From Ralstonia pickettii (GTDB lineage: Bacteria; Pseudomonadota; Gammaproteobacteria; Burkholderiales; Burkholderiaceae), in the NCBI RefSeq assembly GCF_000607165.1, contig NZ_JFZG01000024.1:186001-250000 (forward strand): DNA of 64,000 nt. The letters are read 5' to 3'. This document shows positions 1 to 7,810 of the stretch, in pieces. The first letter of the stretch is position 1. Every line of letters begins with the position of its first letter. The translations under genes were made by a program, and so were the position numbers. The notes below the pieces were generated by a model, which worked only from the letters and a program-made list of their open reading frames with translations, did no database searches and was not told where the DNA came from.

Positions 1-90
1 GTCTTCGAAGCCGCCGACGAGGCGTTGTACGAAGCCAAATCGCGCGGCAAGGGGTTGTTTGTGAGCGCCGACGAGCTGCCGACGGGGTGA
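1..90 (+). CDS. C-terminal fragment of a GGDEF-domain protein (probable diguanylate cyclase)
   Basis: The first 29 codons are open in frame 1 and end in TGA. The peptide reads A-D-E-A-L-Y-E-A-K-S-R-G-K-G near its start, which matches the last helix of GGDEF domains (A-D-x-A-L-Y-x-A-K-x-x-G-R-N). GGDEF domains make cyclic di-GMP from two GTP. Nothing of the catalytic loop is inside the window, so neither activity nor any sensory domain can be judged. About ten residues follow the domain, so GGDEF is the C-terminal domain of the parent protein. Confidence 0.7.
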   Translation, partial: VFEAADEALYEAKSRGKGLFVSADELPTG

Positions 91-539
91 TTTTCGCAGT
101 GCCGCAAGGCACGCAGAAACGGGTACGCTCCACGTCGATTTGATGGTGTCGCGTGGCAATATTGCGCCGCAACAGTCGCCCCCCAGGCCGGGCGGCGGAC
201 AATCCCCTATCGCACGGTCGTGCGCTTTCCGGTAAAGTCCCGCGACTGACTGCACGTGCCGGCCACCCCGGCGCGTCGCACAAGAGCGCTGTACCCATGG
301 CGCCTTCGCTTCACACTCCGACGCACTCCCGGCGCAGCATGCCCGATCCGGCATCGCTCGCCCGGCAGGTCTTCCGCCGTTTCGCCAACGTTGTTTGTCT
401 TCGTGGCGCGAAACCCGGCAGGCGAGCGTCCGGACGCGATGCAGGGCGCATGCGGGGGGAGCGACGGTGTTGGGCCAGCGCATCTTCGAGACGAATCGCA
501 TTCAAGCAATCGCGACGGACAAACAAGGAGCAGGTTCGC
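91..539. other. Intergenic stretch upstream of livK
   Basis: This stretch separates the GGDEF gene end from livK. It holds one copy of the 18-bp dispersed repeat near its left end. The livK reading frame stays open upstream through much of it, but the composition is Arg/Pro-rich noise and there is no internal ribosome binding site, so it is taken as the livK promoter and leader region. No RNA gene or clear promoter hexamers were recognised. Confidence 0.4.
112..129 (-). repeat. 18-bp dispersed repeat, copy 1
   Basis: The minus strand reads AGCGTACCCGTTTCTGCG, an exact match to the copies at 5214, 5391 and 7345. It lies 22 bp after the stop codon of the GGDEF gene. Confidence 0.8.
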
Positions 540-1700
540 ATGAAAAAAATGATCAAACGGCTGCTGTTGACGGCAGTGGCTGCGGGGGCGGCAATCGCAA
601 CGGGCGCGGCAACTGCGGCCCAGGACATCAAGATCGGTGTGGCCGAAGCGCTGTCGGGCGGCGCAGCCCAGTACGGCGTGGCCATCCGCAACGGCTTCCA
701 GTTGGCCGCTGACGAGATCAACGCCGCGGGCGGCATCAACGGCAGCAAGATCGCGCTGGTGATCGAAGACGAGCAGGGCAAGAAGGAAGAGGCCATCAAC
801 GTCTTCAAGAAGCTGATCTTCCAGGACAAGGTGGCGATGGTGTTCGGCCCCACGCTGTCCAACTCGGCACAGGCGGCCGACCCGATCGCGCAGGCGTCCA
901 AGACGGTTGCCTTTGGCACTTCCAACACCGCAGACGGCATCACCAGCATCGGCGATTTCGTCTTCCGCAATTCCGTGACCGAAGCCGACGTGCTGCCGGC
1001 CACGATCCAGACCGTTGTGAAGAAAGCAGGCGTGAAGAAGGTGGCCGTGCTGTACGGCAACGACGACGTCTTCACCAAGAGCGGCTACGACAACTTCAAG
1101 AAGGCGCTCGAAGACCTGAAGATTCCGGTCACGACCACCGAGACCTTCGCCAAGGGCGATGTCGACTTCAAGGCCCAGCTCACCAAGATCAAGGCGACGA
1201 ACCCGGACGCGATCGTGCTGTCGGCGCTGATTGCCGAAGGTGGTCCGATCATGGTGCAGGCGCGCCAGCTTGGCCTGAATGTGCCAATCATCGGCGGCAA
1301 CGGCATGAACTCGGTCAAGGTGTTCGACCTGGCCAAGGACAAGTCCGACAACCTGTGGGTGGGCAGCCCGTGGTCGATCGAGAACCACACGGCCGAGAAC
1401 AGCAAGTTCATCACCGCCTACACCGCCAAGTACAAGGCTGCGCCGGACCAGTTTGCGGCACAGTCGTATGACGCCATGTACATCGCGGCGACAGCGCTGA
1501 AGAAGGTGAAGTTCAGCGGCAACCTCGAAGCCGATCGCAAGGCGATCCGCGATGCGCTGCCGGCAGTCAAGCACGTTGGCGCGACCGGCGCGTTTGCGTT
1601 CCGTCAGGTGACGGCGCGCGGCAAGCCGGCCGGCTATGACGCCGTGCAGACGCCGATCGTGAGCGTGACCAAGAACGGCAAGTACACGATCGAGAAGTAA
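540..1700 (+). CDS. livK: Branched-chain amino acid ABC transporter, periplasmic binding protein
   Basis: This is the periplasmic ligand-binding subunit of a Liv-type ABC importer for Leu/Ile/Val or related amino acids. The 386-residue product starts at the ATG preceded by an AAGGAG site (AAGGAGCAGGTTCGC). The frame is open further upstream, but only this start gives a proper signal peptide: M-K-K-x-x-K-R, a hydrophobic Leu/Ala stretch, then A-T-A-A before Gln-Asp. The mature part is a type I periplasmic binding fold: I-K-I-G-V-A-E-A-L-S-G at the start of lobe 1, and F-G-P-T-L-S-N-S around the ligand-contact region. Permeases and ATPases follow in the same orientation. A strong terminator directly after it probably attenuates read-through and leaves the binding protein in excess. 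Exact substrate preference cannot be told. Confidence 0.9.
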   Translation: MKKMIKRLLLTAVAAGAAIATGAATAAQDIKIGVAEALSGGAAQYGVAIRNGFQLAADEINAAGGINGSKIALVIEDEQGKKEEAINVFKKLIFQDKVAMVFGPTLSNSAQAADPIAQASKTVAFGTSNTADGITSIGDFVFRNSVTEADVLPATIQTVVKKAGVKKVAVLYGNDDVFTKSGYDNFKKALEDLKIPVTTTETFAKGDVDFKAQLTKIKATNPDAIVLSALIAEGGPIMVQARQLGLNVPIIGGNGMNSVKVFDLAKDKSDNLWVGSPWSIENHTAENSKFITAYTAKYKAAPDQFAAQSYDAMYIAATALKKVKFSGNLEADRKAIRDALPAVKHVGATGAFAFRQVTARGKPAGYDAVQTPIVSVTKNGKYTIEK

Positions 1701-1728
1701 TCTTCGGTTCTCGTTGAAACCGAAACGC

Positions 1729-1764
1729 GGGGCGTAGCTAAACCTACGCCCCATCGCTTTTTTT
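1729..1764 (+). terminator. Rho-independent terminator after livK
   Basis: A 9-bp perfect stem GGGGCGTAG/CTACGCCCC with a 6-nt loop is followed within five bases by a T run. It lies between livK and livH and would favour livK over the membrane and ATPase genes by partial termination. Confidence 0.85.
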
Positions 1765-1809
1765 GTGGCTGCTTTGGTGACATTCGGCCGCTCCTCACTC
1801 TGATTCATC

Positions 1810-2691
1810 ATGCTGGAACAGCAACTCGTCAATGCGCTGTCGCTCGGCTGCGTGTATGCGTTGTTCGCCCTGGGGTTCACGCTGGTTTTCGGCATCCTGG
1901 GCGTGATCAACCTGTCGCACGGCGCGGTCTTCATGCTCGGTGCCTATGCGGCGCTGCAGGTCGTCCTCCACTTCGATCTGCCGCTGTGGGCGGCGCTGGC
2001 CGTCGGTTTTGCCGTGAGCGGCGTGGCTGGGCTCATCATCGATGTGCTGCTGCTGCGCCCGCTGCGCCGGCGCAATGCGCCCCACCTGATTCCGATGATC
2101 GGGACCATCGGTGCGGGCATCGCCATCAATAACGCCATGCAGGGCGTGTTCGGGGCAGAGAACCTGCGCTTCCCGGCCGGGCTCGTGTCGGACGCCTCGC
2201 TGGACCTGGGCGGCATCCATCTCACGCCGCTCGAGCTGGGCATCATCGTGCTGTCGTTCGTGCTGATGGGCGCGCTCATGCTGCTGCTCAAGCGCACGCA
2301 GCTCGGCCGTGCGCTGCGCGCGATTGCGGAGTCGCCCAAGGCAGCGGCGCTGCTCGGCATCAATGTCGAAGGGCTGTTCCTGCTGACCTCGTTTGCCGCC
2401 GCTGCGCTGGGTGGGTTGTCGGGCGTGCTGATCGGCCTGTACTCCAACGCCGTGTTCCCGCTGATGGGCCAGCCGATGCTGCACAAGGGCATCGCGGTCA
2501 TCATCCTGGGCGGCCTGGGCGATATTCGCGGCGCGATGCTCGGCGGCCTGTTCCTCGGCTTTGCCGAGGTGCTGTCGGTGGCCTACATCGGCTCGACCAT
2601 GCGCGATGCGGTGGCGTTCGGTCTGCTGTTCCTGATCCTGCTGGTGCGGCCGCAAGGGCTGTTCGGCAAGGTGCTCGAACGCAAGGCATAA
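1810..2691 (+). CDS. livH: Branched-chain amino acid ABC transporter permease LivH
   Basis: This is the first inner-membrane permease of the Liv importer, 293 residues, strongly hydrophobic with about eight predicted membrane spans. It begins M-L-E-Q-Q-L-V-N-A-L-S-L-G and carries the family's N-terminal N-L-S-H-G-A-V-F-M-L-G-A-Y motif around residues 37-49. The EAA-type cytoplasmic loop that contacts the ATPases lies near G-R-A-L-R-A-I-A-E-S-P-K-A-A-A-L-L-G-I. LivH pairs with LivM to form the transmembrane channel. The stop codon is 10 bp before the livM start, and an AGGAG site lies in that gap. Confidence 0.92.
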   Translation: MLEQQLVNALSLGCVYALFALGFTLVFGILGVINLSHGAVFMLGAYAALQVVLHFDLPLWAALAVGFAVSGVAGLIIDVLLLRPLRRRNAPHLIPMIGTIGAGIAINNAMQGVFGAENLRFPAGLVSDASLDLGGIHLTPLELGIIVLSFVLMGALMLLLKRTQLGRALRAIAESPKAAALLGINVEGLFLLTSFAAAALGGLSGVLIGLYSNAVFPLMGQPMLHKGIAVIILGGLGDIRGAMLGGLFLGFAEVLSVAYIGSTMRDAVAFGLLFLILLVRPQGLFGKVLERKA

Positions 2692-2701
2692 GGAGACCGA
2701 C

Positions 2702-3601
2702 ATGGAATGGTTCGACAACTTCTGGTCGGTCTACAGCAACCTGGTGCTGACGCTCGGCATCAACGCGTTGCTGGCGCTGTCCATTTATCTCACGCTGTCG
2801 TGCGGCCTGCTGGCGATGGCGAATGCGGCTTTCATGGGCATCGGTGCGTATACCTCCGCGCTGCTGACGATGAATGCGGAGATGCCGTTTTCGGTCGCGC
2901 TGCTGGGTGGCATGGCGGCACCAGCCGTGGTGGCCGTTGTCATCGGCCGGCCGACGCTGCGTCTTTCCGGCGTGTATCTGGCCATGGCCACGCTTGGTTT
3001 TGGCGAAGTCGTGCGCGTGCTGATCCTGAACACCGAGAACTGGACCGGCGGCGCGCTGGGCCTGAACGGCATTCCGCAACTGACCGAGTGGTGGCATGTG
3101 GCGCTGGCCGTGTTGGCCACGCTGTTCGTGCTGGCGCGCATGCGCCGCTCCAAGGTCGGCCGCGCATTCGAGGCCATCAAGGAAGACGAGACCGCCGCAG
3201 GCCTCATGGGCATCAACGTGGCCGGCACCAAGCTGCTGGCGTTCACGCTGGGTGCGGCCATTGCCGGGCTGGCGGGCGCACTCAATGCGCACCTGACGTT
3301 CTTCATCGGCCCCAATGAATTCGGCTTCGACCGCGGCGTGGAAATTCTCACGATGACGATTCTGGGCGGCACCAACGGCCTGACGGGCCCGGTGCTCGGC
3401 AGCCTGATCCTGTCGCTGCTACCCGAGCTGCTGCGTGCGTTCAAGGATTTCCGCTTGGTCGTCAATGGCGTGATCCTGATGGTGATCGTCCTGTTCCTGC
3501 CCAAGGGCATCTGGGATCCGGCGCGTTTCGCGCGCTGGTTCGGCATGAAGCGCGGCGGCACCATGCCGGGTGCGTCGGCCGCCTCCAATGAATCGCACTG
3601 A
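2702..3601 (+). CDS. livM: Branched-chain amino acid ABC transporter permease LivM
   Basis: This is the second permease of the Liv importer, 299 residues with multiple hydrophobic segments. The G-V-Y-L-A-M-A-T-L-G-F-G-E-V motif (about residues 90-103) and a cytoplasmic G-R-A-F-E-A-I-K-E-D-E-T-A-A-G-L-M-G-I loop are characteristic of LivM. An AAGGAG site precedes the ATG. The gene ends 7 bp before the livG start, so the two are translated in tandem. It forms the pore with LivH and is powered by LivG and LivF. Confidence 0.92.
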   Translation: MEWFDNFWSVYSNLVLTLGINALLALSIYLTLSCGLLAMANAAFMGIGAYTSALLTMNAEMPFSVALLGGMAAPAVVAVVIGRPTLRLSGVYLAMATLGFGEVVRVLILNTENWTGGALGLNGIPQLTEWWHVALAVLATLFVLARMRRSKVGRAFEAIKEDETAAGLMGINVAGTKLLAFTLGAAIAGLAGALNAHLTFFIGPNEFGFDRGVEILTMTILGGTNGLTGPVLGSLILSLLPELLRAFKDFRLVVNGVILMVIVLFLPKGIWDPARFARWFGMKRGGTMPGASAASNESH

Positions 3602-3608
3602 GGCCGCC

Positions 3609-4406
3609 ATGCTGAAGCTCACCTCCATTTCCAAACGCTTTGGCGGCCTGTCGGTGCTGCAGGACGTCAACATTGAAGTGCCGCAAGGCACCATCTTCGG
3701 CTTGATCGGCCCGAACGGCGCCGGCAAGACGACCGTCTTTAACCTGATCACCGGCCTGCTGGCACCCACGGGCGGCTCGCTCACGTTCAACGGCGAAAAT
3801 CTCGTCGGCAAGAAGCCGCACCAGATCACGCAGATGGGCATTGCGCGCACGTTCCAGAACATCCGCATCTTCAAGGAGATGACGCTGCTGGAGAACGTGG
3901 TGGTCGGCATGCATCGGCATCTCGACTACGGCGCGCCGGGCCTGCTGCTGTCGCTGCCCAAGTACCGCGCCGCCGAGCGCCGCGCGCGCGACCGTGCGCT
4001 GGAACTGCTCTCCTGGGTCAAGCTCGACCACAAGGCGCACGACATTGCCGACAACCTCTCGTACGGCGACCAGCGCAAGCTCGAACTCGCGCGGGCGCTG
4101 GCCACCGAACCCAAGCTGCTGCTGCTCGACGAGCCCGTCGCTGGCATGAACACGGGCGAGAAGGTCGACCTGATGGCCGAGATCGAGAACATCAAGGCGC
4201 GCGGCTACACGATCTTCATGATCGAGCACGACATGCGTTTCGTGATGGGCCTGTGCGAGCGCATTGCGGTGCTCAACTTCGGCCGCATCATCGCCGAAGG
4301 GCCGCCCGAAGCAATCCGCAACGATCCGCAGGTCATCGAAGCCTACCTGGGCCGCGATGACGACGATGAAGCGAACGGCGATGCTGCGCAGAAGGAGACG
4401 GCATGA
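3609..4406 (+). CDS. livG: Branched-chain amino acid ABC transporter ATPase LivG
   Basis: One of two ATPases of the Liv importer, 265 residues. The start is set at M-L-K-L-T-S-I-S-K-R-F because a longer version would add an Arg/Pro stretch overlapping livM. Motifs in order: Walker A G-P-N-G-A-G-K-T-T, the Q loop, a signature-like L-S-Y-G-D-Q-R-K-L-E-L-A-R-A-L, Walker B L-L-L-L-D-E-P-V-A-G-M, and the switch histidine in I-E-H-D-M. The insertion that separates LivG from LivF (residues about 100-140) is present. Its stop overlaps the livF start in ATGA, which indicates translational coupling. Confidence 0.93.
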   Translation: MLKLTSISKRFGGLSVLQDVNIEVPQGTIFGLIGPNGAGKTTVFNLITGLLAPTGGSLTFNGENLVGKKPHQITQMGIARTFQNIRIFKEMTLLENVVVGMHRHLDYGAPGLLLSLPKYRAAERRARDRALELLSWVKLDHKAHDIADNLSYGDQRKLELARALATEPKLLLLDEPVAGMNTGEKVDLMAEIENIKARGYTIFMIEHDMRFVMGLCERIAVLNFGRIIAEGPPEAIRNDPQVIEAYLGRDDDDEANGDAAQKETA

Positions 4407-5128
4407 CCACGTTGCTGGAAGTCAAAGGGCTGGACGTGTCGTACGGGCACATCGCAGCCGTCAAGGGCATCGACTTTGCGCTCAAGGCCGGCGAGATCAC
4501 CTCGCTGGTGGGCGCAAACGGTGCGGGCAAATCGACCACGCTGCTTGCGCTCTCGGGCCTGATCCCGAAGTCGCAGGGTGATGTGCGCGGCCAGATCCTG
4601 TTCGAGGGCGAAGACGTCACGCAGTGGTCTGCCCACAAGCGTGTGGAGCGCGGCATCGTGCAGGTGGCCGAAGGGCGCGCCACGCTCACCACGATGACGG
4701 TGCGCGAGAACCTGGAGCTGGGCGCCTACACGCGCAAGGACAAAGGTCAGATCGCCTCCGACCTGGAGCGCGTGTTCCACCTGTTCCCGCGCCTGAAGGA
4801 GCGTATCGAGGGTCTGGCGGGCAACCTCTCGGGCGGCGAGCAGCAGATGCTTGCCATCGGCCGCGCGTTGATGGCTCGCCCGCGCGTGCTGCTGCTGGAT
4901 GAACCGTCGATGGGCCTTGCGCCGATCATCGTGCAGGAGATCTTCCGCATCCTGCGCACTATCAATGCCGAAGGTCTGACGATCTTCCTGGTCGAGCAGA
5001 ACGTGCGTCAGGCGTTAAAGATCGCGCAGCATGGCTATGTGCTGGAGACCGGCCAGATCGTGCTCGCCGACAGCGGTAAAAACCTGCTGGGCAATCCGCG
5101 CGTGCTCGAAGCCTACCTGGGCGGCTGA
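4403..5128 (+). CDS. livF: Branched-chain amino acid ABC transporter ATPase LivF
   Basis: The second ATPase of the Liv importer and the last gene of the operon, 241 residues. It shows Walker A G-A-N-G-A-G-K-S-T, the signature L-S-G-G-E-Q-Q-M-L, Walker B L-L-L-L-D-E-P-S-M-G-L, and V-E-Q-N-V as the switch region in place of the more common histidine, which is typical of LivF. The start overlaps the end of livG by four bases. A 10-bp perfect hairpin follows 12 bp after the stop. Confidence 0.93.
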   Translation: MTTLLEVKGLDVSYGHIAAVKGIDFALKAGEITSLVGANGAGKSTTLLALSGLIPKSQGDVRGQILFEGEDVTQWSAHKRVERGIVQVAEGRATLTTMTVRENLELGAYTRKDKGQIASDLERVFHLFPRLKERIEGLAGNLSGGEQQMLAIGRALMARPRVLLLDEPSMGLAPIIVQEIFRILRTINAEGLTIFLVEQNVRQALKIAQHGYVLETGQIVLADSGKNLLGNPRVLEAYLGG

Positions 5129-5140
5129 GCGTTCAGAACG

Positions 5141-5168
5141 CGCCTCGGCATGCAACATTGCCGAGGCG
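5141..5168. terminator. Perfect hairpin after livF
   Basis: CGCCTCGGCA and TGCCGAGGCG form a perfect 10-bp stem around an 8-nt loop just after livF. There is no T run, so it may be a transcript-stabilising or Rho-assisted end rather than a classical intrinsic terminator. It sits between the convergent livF and LysR genes. Confidence 0.55.
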
Positions 5169-5213
5169 TAAGAACCGCATATCCATTGGGTTTGCGGTTC
5201 ATTTTCACCCAAA

Positions 5214-5231
5214 AGCGTACCCGTTTCTGCG
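5214..5231 (+). repeat. 18-bp dispersed repeat, copy 2
   Basis: AGCGTACCCGTTTCTGCG lies six bases beyond the 3' end of the minus-strand LysR gene, in the livF/LysR convergent gap. Confidence 0.85.
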
Positions 5232-5236
5232 TACGT

Positions 5237-6184
5237 TCAAAACCCCGCCAAGACGTGTCGCTGTGCGTCGAACAGCGCGATCAATGCATCGGCCACGGCT
5301 CGCACGCGCGGTGATCGTCGAACGTCGGGGTGGATCACCAACCAGATTTCTCGGTGCAACGCAGGATCGTCGACAGGCAATCGGCGCAAAAGCGTACCCG
5401 TTTCTGCGGGCGCGCCAAGCAGGTGAGGCAGCGCTGCAACACCCAGTCCGGCCAGTGTCGCCTGATGCATCGCCGCCAGATCGCTGCAGCGTAAGACCAC
5501 GCGACGTTCGCCTGCGTAGTTGTCCAGCCAGCGCTGTTGCGGGACGTGGCGCAGGTTTTCGTCGTAGCCGATGAATTCCCACTCTGATTCGGGGCGTGCG
5601 AGCACCTCTGCGGTGGCGTACAGGCCGTAGCCGAGGTCGCCCAGCGGCCGTGTCGCCAAGGTAGATGACGTCGGGCGCGACAAGCGCACCGCCAAGTCGG
5701 CCTCGTGCGCCATCAGGTTGGCGTTGCGCTTTTCGCCCAGCAGCACGAGGTCGATGCCGGGCCATTGCCGGCGCAGTGCCGCCAGGTTTGGCGCGATGAT
5801 GTGGCTGGCCACCGTGGGCGGCGCGGAGATACGCACCGTCCCGCGCAAGCTGCCCGCCCCCGCTGCGGCACGTGCAAAGCCGGCGGCCTCCTGCTCCATG
5901 CGTTCTGCACGCTCGGCCAGGGCGTTGCCTTCAGCGGTCAGGCGCCAGCCGCGCGGCAGGCGGTCGAACAAGCGCACGCCCAATGATTGCTCCAACGCAT
6001 CGGCACGCCGCGCTACCGTGGTGTGTTCCACCGCCAGCCGCCGCGCAGCGGCCGACAAGCTGCCCTCGCGCGCCAGCACGAGAAAGTAGCGCACGTCATC
6101 CCACTGCAAGGAAGAGGAAGGTTCGGCCGCCGCCGCACGCGCCAGGGCACGTGCATTTTTTGGCCGACCTGGGCTTTTTTGCAC
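5237..6184 (-). CDS. LysR-family transcriptional regulator
   Basis: A 315-residue LysR-type regulator that controls unknown targets, possibly the divergent quinone oxidoreductase. The N-terminal 30 residues are an Ala/Arg-rich extension. The winged helix-turn-helix then begins at W-D-D-V-R-Y-F-L-V-L-A-R-E-G-S-L-S-A-A-A-R-R-L and runs to E-Q-S-L-G-V-R-L-F-D-R-L. The remainder is a substrate-binding domain of the usual length. The start is a GTG with no convincing ribosome binding site, so the first residues are uncertain. The gene carries a copy of the dispersed 18-bp repeat inside its 3' half, encoding A-E-T-G-T-L-L in the effector domain. Confidence 0.85.
   Translation of the reverse strand: MQKSPGRPKNARALARAAAAEPSSSLQWDDVRYFLVLAREGSLSAAARRLAVEHTTVARRADALEQSLGVRLFDRLPRGWRLTAEGNALAERAERMEQEAAGFARAAAGAGSLRGTVRISAPPTVASHIIAPNLAALRRQWPGIDLVLLGEKRNANLMAHEADLAVRLSRPTSSTLATRPLGDLGYGLYATAEVLARPESEWEFIGYDENLRHVPQQRWLDNYAGERRVVLRCSDLAAMHQATLAGLGVAALPHLLGAPAETGTLLRRLPVDDPALHREIWLVIHPDVRRSPRVRAVADALIALFDAQRHVLAGF
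5391..5408 (+). repeat. 18-bp dispersed repeat, copy 3, inside the LysR gene
   Basis: AGCGTACCCGTTTCTGCG is an exact copy within the coding sequence of the minus-strand LysR regulator, where it is read in frame as A-E-T-G-T-L-L. Confidence 0.85.
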
Positions 6185-6284
6185 AGAAGCTGATCGGTTT
6201 TTGTGAATTCCCGGGTGATTCTGAACGGATTACGCTTGTTTCACAACGTGACGAACGCAGTACCCGTCATCGACCAAACCGAAA

Positions 6285-6302
6285 AGCGTACCCATTTCTG
6301 CG
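6285..6302 (+). repeat. 18-bp dispersed repeat, copy 4 (one mismatch)
   Basis: AGCGTACCCATTTCTGCG differs from the exact copies at one base and lies 12 bp before the quinone oxidoreductase start codon. Confidence 0.8.
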
Positions 6303-6314
6303 AGGACTTTTGCC

Positions 6315-7313
6315 ATGCACGCCAAGGTGATCCAACTGCGCGAACCCGGACCAGCATTGGGTTTGCGGCCCGCCAGCCTGATGTTGCCGCCGCCCGCGCC
6401 GAATGCGATGACGGTGCGGCATACCGCCGTCGGCGTGAACTTTGTCGACGTGTATCACCGTGCCGGGCTGTATCCGGTGCCCGCATTCCCGGCGGTGCTC
6501 GGGGTGGAGGGTGTCGGCGTGGTGGAAGCCGTGGGTACGGATGTGCGCGGCTTTGTGGTTGGCCAGCGCGTGGCCTGGGCCGGCCTGATGGATGGCGCGC
6601 CCGGGGGCTACGCCAGCCATCGCAACATTCCGGCCGAACGGGCGATTGCCTTGCCGGATGCGCTTGATGACCAAACCGTCGCGGCCACATTGGTCCGCGG
6701 CATCACTGCGCACATGCTGCTGACGCGGGTACGGCAGATGCGCGCCGGCGATACGGTGCTCGTGCACGCCGCAGCCGGCGGCCTGGGCGTGTTGCTGGTG
6801 CAGTGGGCCAAGCGCCAGGGTGCGCGTGTGATCGGCACGGTTGGCAGCGAAGCCAAAGCCGCCGTCGCGCTGGGCCATGGCGCAGACCACGTCGTGTTGC
6901 ATCGCCAGCAGGACGTGCGCGAAGCCGTGCTGCAGCTCACCGGCGGAGAAGGCGTCGACTACGTGATCGACGGCATTGGCGGCGCCATGCTGCAAACATC
7001 GTTGGCAGTGACGCGGCCATTCGGCATGGTGGCCAGCATCGGTCAGGCGGGCGATGTCGGCAACGCCCAAACGGATGTCGTCGATCTTGCGGCGCTTGGA
7101 CCGTCGCGCTCGATTGCGCTGGCGCGGCCAGGCGTATTCCGCTACATGGCCGATCTGTCGAACTACCGGATGGGAGCGCAGGCGGCGTTGCAACGCATGC
7201 TCGATGGCGTGCGCGTGCCGGTGGGCGGTACCTATGCGCTGGAAGATGCGGCTGCCGCCCACACCGCGCTCGAAGCCGGACAGACCTCGGGGGCGTTGCT
7301 CTTGCGCCCTTGA
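6315..7313 (+). CDS. Quinone oxidoreductase (zinc-less MDR, zeta-crystallin type)
   Basis: A 332-residue member of the medium-chain dehydrogenase/reductase superfamily, expected to reduce quinones or other activated carbonyls with NADPH in the cytoplasm. It has the GroES-like N-terminal half (G-V-N-F-V-D-V-Y-H-R-A-G-L-Y, with P-A-V-L-G-V-E-G-V-G) and a Rossmann half (V-H-A-A-A-G-G-L-G-V-L-L-V-Q-W-A-K, about residues 154-170). The zinc-binding cysteines of alcohol dehydrogenases are absent, which places it with QorA-like enzymes. It is divergent from the LysR gene, a common regulator/target arrangement. A copy of the 18-bp repeat lies on each side. Confidence 0.85.
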   Translation: MHAKVIQLREPGPALGLRPASLMLPPPAPNAMTVRHTAVGVNFVDVYHRAGLYPVPAFPAVLGVEGVGVVEAVGTDVRGFVVGQRVAWAGLMDGAPGGYASHRNIPAERAIALPDALDDQTVAATLVRGITAHMLLTRVRQMRAGDTVLVHAAAGGLGVLLVQWAKRQGARVIGTVGSEAKAAVALGHGADHVVLHRQQDVREAVLQLTGGEGVDYVIDGIGGAMLQTSLAVTRPFGMVASIGQAGDVGNAQTDVVDLAALGPSRSIALARPGVFRYMADLSNYRMGAQAALQRMLDGVRVPVGGTYALEDAAAAHTALEAGQTSGALLLRP

Positions 7314-7344
7314 GAACCCTGCGCGCCGAAGGGTTTCCGTGCAA

Positions 7345-7362
7345 AGCGTACCCGTTTCTGCG
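7345..7362 (+). repeat. 18-bp dispersed repeat, copy 5
   Basis: AGCGTACCCGTTTCTGCG lies 31 bp after the quinone oxidoreductase stop and about 80 bp before the YciI start. Confidence 0.85.
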
Positions 7363-7440
7363 GGACACTCAGCGTCGTTGCTTCACGTTGCCGGGTCTCG
7401 CGTTTCGAAGGTTTTACCTCACCTCACAAGGAGCCATCGC

Positions 7441-7758
7441 ATGCTGTACCTGATTCTTTTCAACTACACCGCACCGCTCGAAACGCTCGATCGCGTGCTG
7501 CCTGCGCATCGTGCGCATCTGGACGCCCACTATGCGAGCGGCCACTTCCTGATGTCGGGGCCGTTCTTCCCGCGTGAGGGCGGTGGCATCCTGGCGCGTG
7601 CCGAATCCCGTGAAGAAATCGACGCCATCGTCGCGCGCGACCCATTCGTGATCGAAAACCTCGTACAGGCGCGCGTCATTGCCTGGGGCCCGAATCGTCG
7701 CAGCGCTGATACACCGCAGGCGTGGTTGCCAGACGCTGTGGTCGCGGCATCGACTTAA
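7441..7758 (+). CDS. YciI family protein
   Basis: A 105-residue protein of the YciI fold (dimeric alpha/beta barrel related to muconolactone isomerase and stress-response DABB proteins). The start M-L-Y-L-I-L-F-N-Y-T is chosen because an AAGGAG site lies seven bases upstream. The conserved H-R-A-H-L-D near residue 25 and the S-G-P-F-F-P segment with its glycine-rich G-G-G loop are seen. Biochemical roles in this family are poorly defined (some members hydrolyse or dechlorinate small substrates). It stands between a quinone oxidoreductase and a ClC protein with no evident functional tie. Confidence 0.8.
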   Translation: MLYLILFNYTAPLETLDRVLPAHRAHLDAHYASGHFLMSGPFFPREGGGILARAESREEIDAIVARDPFVIENLVQARVIAWGPNRRSADTPQAWLPDAVVAAST

Positions 7759-7810
7759 AACGGGCGCGGCGCCGCCGCTATCATGTCGATCTGTTCTTGC
7801 GCGAATCGAC

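Noticed and set aside
153-539. Upstream extension of the livK reading frame by 129 codons
   Set aside because: It is Arg/Pro/Ser-rich, would hide the signal peptide, and the internal ATG at 540 has a good ribosome binding site.
207-1934. Long minus-strand frame opposite livK
   Set aside because: Its composition (Arg, His, Leu, Gly) is that of an antisense shadow of a high-GC gene, and it overlaps livK completely.
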